DNA from: Aspidiotus rigidus | Taxonomy: Eukaryota; Arthropoda; Insecta; Hemiptera; Diaspididae | Assembly: GCA_035079385.1 (NCBI GenBank) | Contig: JAVHKY010000052.1 | Span: 13,578,001-13,642,000 of the forward strand | Direction of reading: 5' to 3' | Length of the DNA: 64,000 nucleotides | Shown here: in pieces, positions 22,618-32,776 of the stretch | How positions within the stretch are numbered: the stretch's first letter is position 1 | Layout: each line of letters opens with the position of its first letter | Program-made: the position numbers and the translations under genes | Notes under the pieces: model-generated | What the model was told of the DNA's origin: nothing | Databases searched by the model: none | Seen by the model: only the letters and a program-made list of their open reading frames with translations

Positions 22618-22775
22618 CGTAGCTGAGTTGCGTCCCGGCTGCGGAGGTAATTAAAATAAATGTCCGAATTGCGTCCCAGGGTTGTGGGGGTACTTAAAAT
22701 TGAGGTCCGAATTGCGTCCCACTGTTGCGGGGTCAGTGTCCAAATTGCGTCCCGGTCATGTTAGCGGGTTTACTC
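22618..22775 (+). repeat. TTGCGTCCC subterminal repeats of the MULE
   Basis: Four spaced copies of TTGCGTCCC, each in a similar 40-50 bp context (TGTCCGAATTGCGTCCCAGG and variants), precede the transposase frame. The same word is present in both arms of the 5735-7045 element. Likely transposase-binding subterminal repeats. Confidence 0.6.
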
Positions 22776-22962
22776 ACCGAGGTTGCATTCGGCTGTTTTG
22801 CACATTATTCATGTCTTTTGTTGAATGATTTATTCTTTGCGGAGCAAGTTCATCATCGTTATCAGCTTAATCTTTAGCTTGCAAACACTTGAACAAAGAG
22901 TTGAGATTACGTTCGCTCAGCTGATATTTCGTAGTACTTCGAGAAGATCGTGAAATTATTGT

Positions 22963-23460
22963 TTGTACAATATGGCGTCGTACGAAAGTATGTTGACTCG
23001 AAATGGTGTGCAACGATGGGCGTGTGTTCAGAAGACATGTAAGTGTTTCGTTAAATGTAATCATGATAATAGTATAGCAAAAGCGAATACGACAGGACAT
23101 AATCATGAACCTCACTCAAACGACGAACTTCGCCGACAGAAGTTAAGTAACAACTTGATACAAAAAGCGGTTGAAAATTTATGTGAGAAGCCTAGCAAAA
23201 TCGTATGCAGGGAACTTCTTTCACAACGCATTCGTGGAATATCGGCTAGCGATGTTTGCAGGATTAGGAAGAACATGTACAAAGCTCGACCAAAAGTACG
23301 ACCCTCTCTCCTCAAGAGCTTAGCCGAGTTACACGCGGCTCTGAATCAGTACACCAAACTGACAACTAAAATGAGGATTTCTTGCTCGTGAATGATGCAG
23401 TGAAAAACATCGTCATATTACAGAGAGGAATCTGCGCTTCTTGAGTACTTGTCCGGCATC
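22963..23460 (+). pseudogene. MULE transposase N-terminal part with FLYWCH-type zinc finger
   Basis: The frame from 22963 (a later ATG near 22972 is equally possible) encodes a FLYWCH-like DNA-binding finger: W and C residues in QRWACVQKTCKCFVKC and the closing His pair in TTGHNHEPHSND. A helical linker follows. The frame stops at 23391. About 50 bp later another frame gives STCPASYMDGTFRKSSHLF, the segment containing the first catalytic Asp of Mutator-type transposases (MDGTF). Together with 23854-24546 this is one broken transposase, disabled by a frameshift and an insertion. Confidence 0.75.
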
Positions 23461-23526
23461 GTACATGGATGGGACTTTCAGGAAATCCTCTCACCTTTTC
23501 AAACAATTATTCACCACCCTACTAAC

Positions 23527-23729
23527 AACTGAGACAGCGTTTCGGACGGCCGATGTGGCAGAAACGCTAGCGTTTTCTCAAAAAAAGTGGCAATTTCACG
23601 CGCAACAACAGTAGATTTGACAGCGTTTCTGCTGCGTGTGACAGCGTAAAGCAGAAACGCTGGCAGTTCCGCTCAGCGTTTCTGCCAAAAAAGTGGCAAT
23701 TTCACGCGCACGCGGTGGGAACGTTGTCA
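23527..23729 (+). mobile_element. insertion of CG-rich short repeats inside the MULE transposase
   Basis: About 200 bp with repeated words CAGCGTTTCTG, CAGAAACGCT and AAGTGGCAATTTCACGCGCA (the last occurring twice) interrupt the transposase between the MDGTF segment and the following HSRIPIQFLHPVG-like segment. Its ends are not certain. Composition is unlike the neighbours. Confidence 0.55.
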
Positions 23730-23853
23730 GATCTGCTGCTCAATTGTTACTAGGGCATTCACGGATTCCAATACAATTCTTACATCCTGTTGGTATTCTG
23801 TTTGCTCCCCAAGTAAGAATGAAGCAGTACACGAAGCTGCCTTCCGGCACTTA

Positions 23854-24546
23854 ATGGCAGAGATCACCGACCTAGGACTGAACTTCAACCCCGATACTAT
23901 TTTCGCCGACTTTGAACGAGCAATCCACTCGGCAGCTCTTAGTCGTACAGTGTGGCCCGCAGCTCAAGTAAAAGGATGCCGGTTTCATCAAGGCCAGAAC
24001 TGGTGGCGGAACATTCAGCAGAACGGACTGGCTCCAGCGTATAGGGATAAAGACAGCGAAATAGGCCACTTCCTTGAGTATTTCTTTGGCTTACCTTTTC
24101 TCCATCCAGATGCCGTAGAAGAATGTCTCCGTGACGATCTCATGCCACTGTTACCAGATGACGATAGAGTTCGCAAATTTGTTGATTACATCTTCAAGTA
24201 TTACGTTCAACCTGACAGCATGTTCCCTCCTAGTATGTGGGCTGAATATTCATCGGCTACCAACCGCACGACAAATGCTTGCGAGTCATTCCACGCCCAC
24301 TTCAATAAACGTTTTTACGCTGACCATCCCAAAATTTTTGATATATGTGATGGTCTTCTCCAAGTCCAGTGCATGTCATGTGCTAAAATTCTAGACATTT
24401 GTAAGAGCAAAAAGCGGACTGGTACAATAAAAAAAGAAGCATCCGTTGCCACATTAATGACGCGACATGATTTGGGAGAATTGAATCGATTCGAATTTAT
24501 TCAACGTGTGAGCTTCAAATTTCTGGCTGTACCAAAAAATTTGTGA
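23854..24546 (+). pseudogene. MULE transposase catalytic region, C-terminal part
   Basis: A 230-codon frame containing the second catalytic Asp (TIFADFERAIHSA, about residues 18-30), the CRFHQGQNWWRNIQ segment that follows it in Mutator-type transposases, and the third acidic residue region (NRTTNACESFHAHFNKRF, about residues 133-150). The frame ends after FLAVPKNL. In a different frame immediately afterwards residues such as DLFFYAEARNFLVNFDKA continue, suggesting a further frameshift near 24543. An intact protein would cut and paste the element. This copy cannot. Confidence 0.8.
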
Positions 24547-25819
24547 CCTCTTCTTCTATGCCGAGGCTAGGAACTTTCTCGTTAACTTTGACAAAGCTAT
24601 TTGTGACGCTGCAAATTTCCAAAGAAACACACGTGTTTTTAGTCTTTTTTGTAACACTCGTAGTCCGTGTGACGGTGTGCGGGTGTGGTGGACTGATGAC
24701 GTCCGGATCTCTTTCTCTAGCATTATTGTCGGATCGGCAGCCCAACGCGACCAAAGATTCTATCTCTTATCAAAGTGATCAAGGAAATGAGAAGAAGACT
24801 GGGAAAGGTGATGTTTGGGCTAACTGCTGTCCAGATATCCTACCTCGAGTAATCCTTACCTCTACCTCGATCCCTGACTTAACGTCACCACAACGTGAAC
24901 CGACATCGATGAAACGTTTAAGTCGCTATCCAGTTTGTTGTTACCTACTTTGTCTACTTTCGCATGCACACAAACGTTCAAGATCGCGTAGTGAGTAGAA
25001 TAAAAGCGTATAAAAATAGAGCCAAGTGATAAACGAAGATGGAAGAATTATTTAAATTTTACAATTTGTGCAACCATATACCATACATTTTTCAAATTAT
25101 GAAAAATTCTTAACACCAATATCTTGGACTGTAAATAAATTAACCAAATTTTTTGTTGATTTTTAACGATTCTTGCATTGGGTACTTTTGATATTCTTAG
25201 TGGGTACCTAAGTGAATAATAAGTTTTATACCCGCAAAACCATGATATTTAATCCTGAGGTTGATGTAACTCTACAACTCTTGCTTAACGTACATGGATT
25301 TGCCTGCAGAAGGTCTCTCATCATCTCAAGTATCATCCTGATAAGTACAGCCAGCTTAGGCCTTAGTTATAATAATATTTCATTACAGTGTCTATAGGTA
25401 CATAATGTTGAAAAAATAATTCGCAAACTTTTGATCTTCGAGTGATGTAGGTATTTATTATTCTAAATATGAAGTGGAAGCTCCCACCAAATAAGACCCA
25501 TATCACTTGAATAAAAATGGCGTCGTGATTTCGATTAATAGTCGATGCTCAGAAAGCGATGAGTCGTCAAAGGTTTCAAAGAAAGGAAGAAAAAAAAAAA
25601 AAAAAACACAAAATACAGAGAGAGAAGGAAAGAAGAAAAGAAACACAGAAATAAATAACGCGATTAAAACTTTTCATTTCACTTGAAACAAAGGAAAAAG
25701 CAAAAATCTGTGCACAATAAAACAGGGAACAAAAGACTGGTAAAAAATACCAAAAAAAAAAAAAAAATGTACATTGTAGAGAAATTGAGAATATATTTTG
25801 TATACAATTTTGTAAATAC
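24547..25819. other. sequence downstream of the MULE, no supportable gene
   Basis: The first part may include the frameshifted transposase tail and the right end of the element. I could not identify an inverted copy of the TTGCGTCCC end. The remainder is AT-rich intron-like sequence with an A-run near 25588. Confidence 0.35.
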
Positions 25820-26135
25820 CTTTTGGTTGGTCTTGCATGTTTCCTTGAGGCGGCATTCCATCCCGAGGTGGTGGAGGAGGTCCCTGAGCGCCTGGCCCAG
25901 GTCCTCCGTGAAGACGATTCCAATCTTGTGCTGGAGTTGGACAAATGATGTTACGACTACCCTGACTTGCATGTGGATAATGTCTGGCCATCTCAACAGG
26001 AATCTCTTCAACCTCCTGCAGGAAGTTGGACGGAACAAGACCTTGCACACCATCCACCTCACCCAGGTAGAAACCGTCATCATCGGGCTCACCTTTCACG
26101 TAGATTATCTGACCTTGCTGGAAGCAGATTTCCAC
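25820..26135 (-). CDS. Rbp: RIM-binding protein exon: second half of SH3-III
   Basis: Minus-strand exon with acceptor TACAG before 26135 and donor G|GTATTT at 25820/25819. It starts in phase 0 with VEICFQQGQIIYVKGEPDDD and continues GFYLGEVDGVQGLVPSNFL, the RT-loop exit, n-Src loop and the ALYDY-distal half of an SH3 domain, with the conserved G-LVPSNFLxEV ending. This is the SH3-III signature of RIM-binding proteins, adaptors that link RIM and voltage-gated calcium channels at presynaptic active zones. After the domain comes a Pro/Gly-rich tail (GPGAQGPPPPPRDG). The exon ends in phase 1. The exon for the first half of this SH3 (the ALYDYDP..ELSPN segment) should lie upstream, between here and 57.2 kb, but I did not locate it. 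Confidence 0.88.
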
Positions 26136-27016
26136 CTGTACAATGTACATTGAACTTAGTACTATTCACACAAAGGCTCGCAGCTTGTAGGATGGGTTTC
26201 ATTATTAATTTTTAAATACTTCAAAATTCGATAGAACAAATTCCTGATCACAAAAATTTGAGGGGCAACAGTTTTCCATTTTTTTTGTTTTTCAAACAAC
26301 TTGGAAATTCTTTTGAATATTCTGTCTTCACCCGCCTGTAGCATCTCTATCAAAAAATTTCCACTCCTCTCCTAGATATAATTTTTATAGATTGTTTTGA
26401 AATACACATCATTCTATATTAAAGAAAATAAAAATTGAAATCGCTGAATCCTTACGGTAAAATATTTAAATAATTTTCACGTAGCATTGTCTTGAGAATT
26501 AAATTTAGTAAAAGTGATTGTTTTTTAAGGCCCCTATGTACCTACTTACTTTTTTAAATTGAAGATTGCTAAATTTAGTTTGAATATTCTCTTCTTCCCC
26601 CGTCTATCTTTGTAGATACTAAATCCCTTTTCTCAGAACAACCTTACTGTCTCTACAATGCTAAATGAGCTTCCTCTGAAGCTACTCTGAGACCTTTGAA
26701 TTATACTCATAAATTGGTGAATTATTCATAAAATTGACTTCACAAAAGCAACAATAGGTCTCCTCAATTAGCTGATGGGAGGAAAGGAACTAATAGAAAA
26801 AAACACTCATGCAGTTGCGTGAGTACTTCACAACTTTTCTTTTTACACATTCAAAATTTATTGAAAACCAGTCTTTAGGTCAAATACTTATTACCTATCA
26901 ATCATGCCATATATTTGTAAAATGAACAGTAAAAATCAACAAAAGACAAGTTTATGAAGTCTAATATATCCATGATGTCACATCAACTGATAACGGAGTA
27001 AAGGTACCCATAATCC
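26136..27016. other. intronic AT-rich sequence
   Basis: No coding or structural feature could be supported here. Confidence 0.5.
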
Positions 27017-27245
27017 AAGGTGGTTTTTGAGAAGAGGTGTGCTCAGTTCAATTGTAAGCAAAACAAAACTTACATGCACATTTGTGACTTGCGATGAGAA
27101 AAGGATCCTCATTGCCCACTGACAGGAACACCATGTCTCTCTGATTAGATATCCATTCAGAGAGAAATGGTGTTCCTGCGCGAATGGGCAATGAACATCC
27201 AGCATCCTTTTCTCATCGCAAGTCACATTTTTAAAACAAACAAAC
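27017..27245. mobile_element. foldback (27086-27226) inside a partial MITE
   Basis: CCAAGGTGGTTTTTGAGAAG at 27017 matches the inner element end at 22188. Within it lie arms GTGACTTGCGATGAGAAAAG and the inverted CTTTTCTCATCGCAAGTCAC, each about 60 bp, around 20 bp. The right end of the outer MITE is not evident. Confidence 0.6.
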
Positions 27246-27389
27246 CAAAAGAAAAAAAAATGCATATAATCGCTATCAGAGTCGATTAGGCTTTCGGGGT
27301 CCTGAACTATTGTGCTCATAACTGCAAAATCATGTCTGTGCAGCACAGTGTACAGTTATCTATATTATTAAAGCGATCTATAACTAAAT

Positions 27390-27650
27390 GACGACAAGGC
27401 TCTGCTATTCACAATAATTTTAATCACACGAAAAACCGACGTTTCGTACGCCGTCTTCCTCAGGTGAACTACAGAATAGATAGTGAAAAAATATAAAACA
27501 ACATATCTACGTAGGCTAAGTAGAAACCAGAAAAATGTAGGGAAGGAGATGACTCGCTTAAGATATTACGTTCGTGTACGAGCTTGATATGCCCTCGATA
27601 TCACTTTTAAAATTAACGCTATTCTTATTCTTTACAAGCCGTAAGCCCGA
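27390..27650 (-). mobile_element. 5'-truncated Penelope-like element, 3' end
   Basis: Inverted copy of the 3' end of the Penelope element at 45.9-46.08 kb, including the hairpin GAGGAAGACGGC..GTACG AAACGTCGG and the following CGTGTGATTAAAATTATTGTG. Such CGTCGAAACG hairpin motifs are common near Penelope-like 3' ends. Only a short piece of the coding end is retained (the GIY-YIG domain's C-terminal tail). Confidence 0.7.
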
Positions 27651-27703
27651 TAAATATTATAAAATTTCAAATCATTTTCAAAATTCTTGATATTTATTTA
27701 TCA

Positions 27704-28351
27704 TTAGTATTCTTTTAGTTCAATTTCTAATCTAATTCTTTTAATTTCCAATTTTTCAATTTCATTTTTTTTATCGTTGATATTTTGTTTTACACTTTCA
27801 ATCTCGTTCTTAATATCTTCTCTGATAGTTGGATGCCGTCTTTTTAGAAGATCCTTTGCGTATTCTTCTTTCTGGGGGTATGCTGAAAAATTTGTCATTT
27901 CTTGTGGATTCTTGGAGGAGGTAGATAACTTCCTATATAACGATACACCAAAACTTTTGAAAGTTGTAAATATGTTTGGAACTTCATTACACCCTAAAGA
28001 AGTCATTGAAATCGCATTGTTGTATTTACACAAATTATTAAGAAAATGAGAAGATCTATTATCCCTTCCGTCTAATAGTTTTTGAAGAAGATCCGGCACT
28101 GAGGGTAGGTAAATCAGGTAACTTAATCTTACCACTCCCGAACAGGAATTTCGATTTTCAGTTTCAAATAATTTTCCATCACAAAATGTGCACGTAATTG
28201 CCAGATTCCCAATTGAACTTATACTGGTATATTCTTTCTCAATAATGTACCTAATGAATGGACTGTTATCGTTCTGACAATCATTTTCCACATTATTTTC
28301 TAATGTCAAAATTTCGGAATTGACACGAGCCCTCTTCCTTTTGTTCGTCAA
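27704..28351 (-). pseudogene. Helitron-like N-terminal ORF with a coiled-coil tail
   Basis: A 215-codon minus-strand frame. A basic N terminus (TNKRKRARVN) is followed by CTFCDGKLFETENRNSCSG (two Cys pairs) and SHFLNNLCKYNNAISMTSLG. This order matches the N-terminal zinc-binding segment of animal Helitron polyproteins (C..CGA..WxxE..CC..GKV, then NIRxYNxAFxMTSFG). The C-terminal third (residues about 165-215, rich in E, K, I and N) looks like a coiled coil and is not part of the usual Helitron protein, so the ORF is either a truncated Helitron remnant fused to other sequence or a small independent gene. The first codon used here is TTG. The nearest upstream stop is about 30 bp away. Confidence 0.5.
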
Positions 28352-28937
28352 CCGCCCTACATTTGCTTTCTTGCGTTTTGGCTATTTGGCATTCCAATTA
28401 GATTCCAATAAAGTGAGACATCCGTGACTTCGATATTGAATTTTCGAAATTGACGTGAATTGTTTTTCTTTCTTTAGTCCTCACGTTAAATTTGAAATAA
28501 TGAAAGACAACCACCAATTCTTCAGATAATTGCTAAGCACAATCTTTGTCGTAACCCTAAACTATTCGATTACTCATAGCAGTTAAACTTCTCCAGTTAA
28601 AAAGAACCATTTTCCAAAAATGATTGCCTAGCACATATTAATTTTCGATGAATGTCAACAAAAATGATTGCTTAGCGTTTTCAACCAATAAATTAATGAA
28701 TGATACAGATTTTTCATCTCTTGAATCATTCATGACCCCCCCCCCCCCCCCCCGCCAAGTACAAAGATATATATTATTACACGCCATTCGCCTGATTTCG
28801 TAACTTCAACTTTATTACGCATAAACCTTCTCCTAGGCAAGCTAATGCAATGGAAACAAATTCCAAGTTCGTAGGTGAAATAGGAATAAAGTTAAATGGA
28901 TTTGCAATTTTGCAACTTCTCTTTATATAATAGATAG
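28352..28937. other. non-coding stretch with a poly-C run
   Basis: A run of about 15 C residues, preceded by further C, lies at about 28737-28753. The rest is AT-rich with no gene. Confidence 0.5.
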
Positions 28938-30406
28938 TGTGATGTAACAAGAGTAAGAGCGGAGAACATACCCGTACAACACAGAGACCGACAGGAAAAC
29001 ACGGATAACGCAACTTATCGAGACAGCAACCAAATCAAATGTTCTTGCTTACTTCGGAAAAGCTTTCACATAGACATAGCCCGCGGGCCACCACCGTCCA
29101 CCTTTGGAAGTACTCAAGACTCCGATCTCAGTCTTACCCAACTCGATAAGACCAGACTAGCTCAGGCGGCAGAGCACGAATACCCACAAAAGGGGACGCG
29201 GGCAGTCCGAGGGTAGACCACTTGTCCATTTTCGGTTCACTTTTCGAGATCACTTAGGCTATAAGAAACGCTTATACCAGGGGAAATCAAATTTGCCGTC
29301 GATGTAAGCTCCACTTACTTACCAAAAAAAAAAAAATTTTTTTATCGTCATCGTCATTTATCCGCAGCTAGAAGAAGAATTACGTTCGCCCACGAAGACA
29401 GAGTGCGAGAGAGACAAAAAAACAAAACTAAACGAGGATCGCATAAATCGATCAAATAAAAAAAAATTATGGGACTGCTAGAAAATTTGGAAAATCGGAC
29501 CGGAAGAAGGAGAAATCGAATAACGTTCGTAATAAATTTTCGAATCATTTTTTTTTTTTTTTTTTTTTCAAACAGAGGTCTAGCTTCAAGCTGTTCATTG
29601 CTAATCAATAGGTAAAGACGAATGCAGAGAAAAAAAAAAAATCGACGTGATACATTTATTCAACTCAAAATTGACATCCGATAAGATCAAATTGAAGTCG
29701 GGTTCGATTTGCCGCAGGAAAATACGAATTATTTAATAGAATAAATTTAATTAAGTCTATGAACCAAATGAGGCAAACTTGAATTCGGACGGCATAGCAG
29801 CTATCATCCAAAAACCAGATGTCCAGATCACGTGATGTTCCATTTAATCCACAAACGCGTATCCACTTCTCGACAGCAAAAATCTCCGAAGCAATTAGCG
29901 TATGAAAAATTTATATTTTCCACGATTCACTCTTTTTCGACTCACGATCGAATCAAAAAAAAACTTTGAACTTCTTGGTAACGAAGATCGAAAGAGAAAA
30001 AAAAAAAAACTTTTTTTTTTTTCCCATAACTTACGCTCGTTCTTCCTCTCCGAAAACAAACTCACAACGCCACCACTGAGCCCTCGTCGGCTCATCTCCT
30101 CCTTTTCGTGCAAAAACTCCCTTCTCTCTTTTAATTCGACTTTGATTATCAGATAGTCGAGACATATGGTGGGAGAAGATAAGTTAAAAACGAAAAGGTC
30201 TCGTTTTGTAACGGGTAGAATAATTTGCTTCAAGAAATAACCACTATATCGAGTTCGGTAGAGAGAGAGAGAAAAAAAAATAATGATAAAATTTCCTTTT
30301 CGACTCTCTCTTTTTTTTTTTTTTTTTTTTTAAAGAATTCCTATCTATTCGACTCGTTTACCATAGGAATGACTTTCTCGTATGAGTAATTGATCGATAT
30401 TTCACA
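28938..30406 (-). repeat. 3' LTR of the 14.4-kb retroelement (1469 bp)
   Basis: Begins TGTGATGTAACAAGAG and ends GATCGATATTTCACA on the plus strand. Matches 41628-43293 nearly throughout. Contains long A and T runs at about 29320, 29550, 30000 and 30310. Confidence 0.9.
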
Positions 30407-30416
30407 CTGCCCCCTC
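30407..30416 (-). promoter_or_regulatory. polypurine tract
   Basis: Minus-strand GAGGGGGCAG directly precedes the 3' LTR start TGTGAAAT. Its position fits plus-strand primer function in LTR elements. Confidence 0.65.
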
Positions 30417-30593
30417 GAAGATCCACAAATAAAATCGGGGGACTCTTCGAAACAATTTTCTGTGAAATTCAAGTGATGATCGACTGAAAGAACATCATTT
30501 GGGGTAGAACGTGATCATGGATATCCAATGGCAACGACAGTTTCTGGTAGCTAAATGCGGTAGTTCGTCGTTCTCCTCTTGGCTGAAAATAAA

Positions 30594-30648
<55 letters not shown>

Positions 30649-30963
30649 ATCGAAACAAGACAGGAAGAAAAATAGAAAATATCCACTTTAGTCTGACTGT
30701 ATTACAGGTAGAAAAGGAGGATAAAAAAAACAAATAAATAATAACTAATAAAATTTAAATACAAATATATAATCAAACTATAATCTAACTTATAACAAGA
30801 ATAACAAGGAAAATATATTCATATTACAAAAAGAAAGAGAAGGAGAAAAGAAAAAAAAAACTGATTTGATTCCATACCGGAATAAAAGGTGTATATAAAA
30901 CAATTCAAATTTTCGAAAACAGAGAAGAGAAAAGAAAAAAAAAATCTTCTAATACAGGTTGTC
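30407..30963. other. 3' untranslated region of the retroelement with a long T run
   Basis: Non-coding. Carries a T run of about 45 bases at about 30597-30644 (poly-A on the coding strand) and other A-rich tracts. Confidence 0.6.
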
Positions 30964-32640
30964 TTACACAAAGAAATTAAAATTCTTCATTTCTTTTTTC
31001 GAGTCAGATTCGTCCGATGCGAAGCTAACTCTTTTCGATTTCGTTTTCCTCATTACCCTTTCTGAGTCTGAATCATCAGACTCAAACCTGATCGAGGCTT
31101 CTATTCGACTCGGCTTTTCATAAATGTCGTATTTTCTGATTGGAAGCTTTCTGTATTCCTCCTCGAACTCGTTAAACTCTTTTCGAATCAATGTGATTTG
31201 TTTTATCTCTTTCGACGGCCGACTCATATTGACGGGCATGTCTCGAAGCACTCCATCGACAGTATTTTTCATAAATAGGTGTGGTTTTTGTGCGCCGAAC
31301 AGTGCGGCCGATACGTTTGCCATTTGATTCTTCCGAATATAGATTCGCAGAGTCGCCTCGGTCCATTGTTCTATTTGTGTTTTGAAGTAATCTCTGCCTT
31401 GGCCTTTCGAGTCAACCATGCTACCTCTGATGCTCTTACCGTATTCTTCTAAATGGAAGTTCAGTTTCTCGCATGATTCTGCCCCCAGCACCATCACTCG
31501 TCCCAAGGTGTCGTCTTTGATCACTACCGGGTTGACCATGATCAATCGGCTCATTTTCTGTTTCGACTTGTCTTGAATACGAAACCCGATTTCCCGTCGG
31601 TATATCTCGGCTTCGATGTCTTTCATGACTGTGTATTGGAGGGTTATTCCATACACGTTTTTTCCGTTAAGCCTCGGAGCAATTTGTCGGGCTGTTGGAA
31701 ATCGACATTTCTGGTAATTTTCGATGAATGCTGCGGTTACATAGTCGCGATTGCTCGACAAGTCAAGGATGATTGACCCCTCATGCTCCACTGATTTCTC
31801 GACATCAAACCAGGCGTGGATTTCGGGCATCAATACTTTGAAAAAGAATTGGTGCTCGAAAGTGGACAGGTTAATGACCTTGTACTTTTGCGGTCCTGCT
31901 TCAAAGAGACAGAGTTTGCGGGTTCCCTTTGATAATTCGGACTGCAAAGTCTCTTTTGCTCTATCGGCAAACGTGGCTTCTCTCCAATTTCCACTTTGAC
32001 GCGTTAACGAATCATCTTTTTGTTTCTGAATCGACTCAATCTTTGATGTAGGCTTCGACTCTTTCATTGATGTATTGACGATTTCTGACTGTTTCGAATC
32101 ATTTATTCCAATATCTCGATCCTGCAGCGTCGATTTCCGTCGCTCCTCATTTTCGAGCACCGACAGATGTATCTTTTCGAATGTTGTATTAACGAACCAC
32201 TTCATGACTTCTGGATCGATATATTCTTCGTCAATGTCTTCGGCTGTAGTAACCATGTCGAGGAATCCCGGGCATTCGGGGTGTGCCCACTCAATTCCCT
32301 CGATTGTTTTCACGTCGTCATTTTCGATTGGTGTTGAGACAATGAATGTTGGGCATGTTGGAATCTTCATCCCGTCTTGGCTCAGCCTCATGTTCCATCT
32401 TGATCTGGCCAATACTTCGAAACTTGCCTTGGGATCCAATTCATGGATATGTCCGCCTTTACAGCGAGCATAAATTTTTGGCATTCGGAATCTAACTTTT
32501 TCGGAAGGGCGTTTGAACTTTTCTGGAAGTTTAAAACCCAGTATCTCTATCGATTTTTCGTAAAATTTGAGGATTCTCTCCTCATCTCGAATTAAGATTC
32601 CGTGACTGTAGAGGTGGAAGTTTCTCACGTATTTTGACAT
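30964..32640 (-). CDS. 558-residue ORF of unknown function in the env position
   Basis: Intact ORF starting at an ATG 136 bp after the pol frame stop. It starts MSKYVRNFHLYSHGILIRDE. There is no signal peptide, no hydrophobic membrane span and no furin-like site, so it is not a recognisable envelope protein. The N-terminal third contains Cys/His residues (ARCKGGHIHELDP and GIEWAHPECPGF) that might bind a metal. The middle (about residues 190-240) is charged and possibly disordered. A second folded-looking region follows (about 240-480). The C terminus is Ser/Asp/Lys-rich (SDDSDSERV, ASDESDSKK). I know no family for it. It is unbroken although pol is broken. It could be a nucleic-acid-binding, capsid-related or host-derived accessory protein. 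Confidence 0.8.
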   Translation of the reverse strand: MSKYVRNFHLYSHGILIRDEERILKFYEKSIEILGFKLPEKFKRPSEKVRFRMPKIYARCKGGHIHELDPKASFEVLARSRWNMRLSQDGMKIPTCPTFIVSTPIENDDVKTIEGIEWAHPECPGFLDMVTTAEDIDEEYIDPEVMKWFVNTTFEKIHLSVLENEERRKSTLQDRDIGINDSKQSEIVNTSMKESKPTSKIESIQKQKDDSLTRQSGNWREATFADRAKETLQSELSKGTRKLCLFEAGPQKYKVINLSTFEHQFFFKVLMPEIHAWFDVEKSVEHEGSIILDLSSNRDYVTAAFIENYQKCRFPTARQIAPRLNGKNVYGITLQYTVMKDIEAEIYRREIGFRIQDKSKQKMSRLIMVNPVVIKDDTLGRVMVLGAESCEKLNFHLEEYGKSIRGSMVDSKGQGRDYFKTQIEQWTEATLRIYIRKNQMANVSAALFGAQKPHLFMKNTVDGVLRDMPVNMSRPSKEIKQITLIRKEFNEFEEEYRKLPIRKYDIYEKPSRIEASIRFESDDSDSERVMRKTKSKRVSFASDESDSKKEMKNFNFFV

Positions 32641-32776
32641 GTTCTAAAACATATAACGAACTCTAATTAGTAATATTATTTCATAGGTACATAATCGACG
32701 TGATTACCTATATCCTGTGTCTGCAGAATTGTTGAGGAGAAAAAAAAATATATTTTTTATATATTTTTTTTTTTTC

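Noticed and set aside
24543..24998. 151-codon plus-strand ORF after the MULE transposase
   Set aside because: Composition (Thr/Leu/Val runs, Arg-Ser end) looks accidental. An alternative frame over the same bases reads more like the transposase tail.
30964..32640. Envelope glycoprotein in the 3' ORF
   Set aside because: No signal peptide, fusion peptide, cleavage site or membrane anchor is visible.
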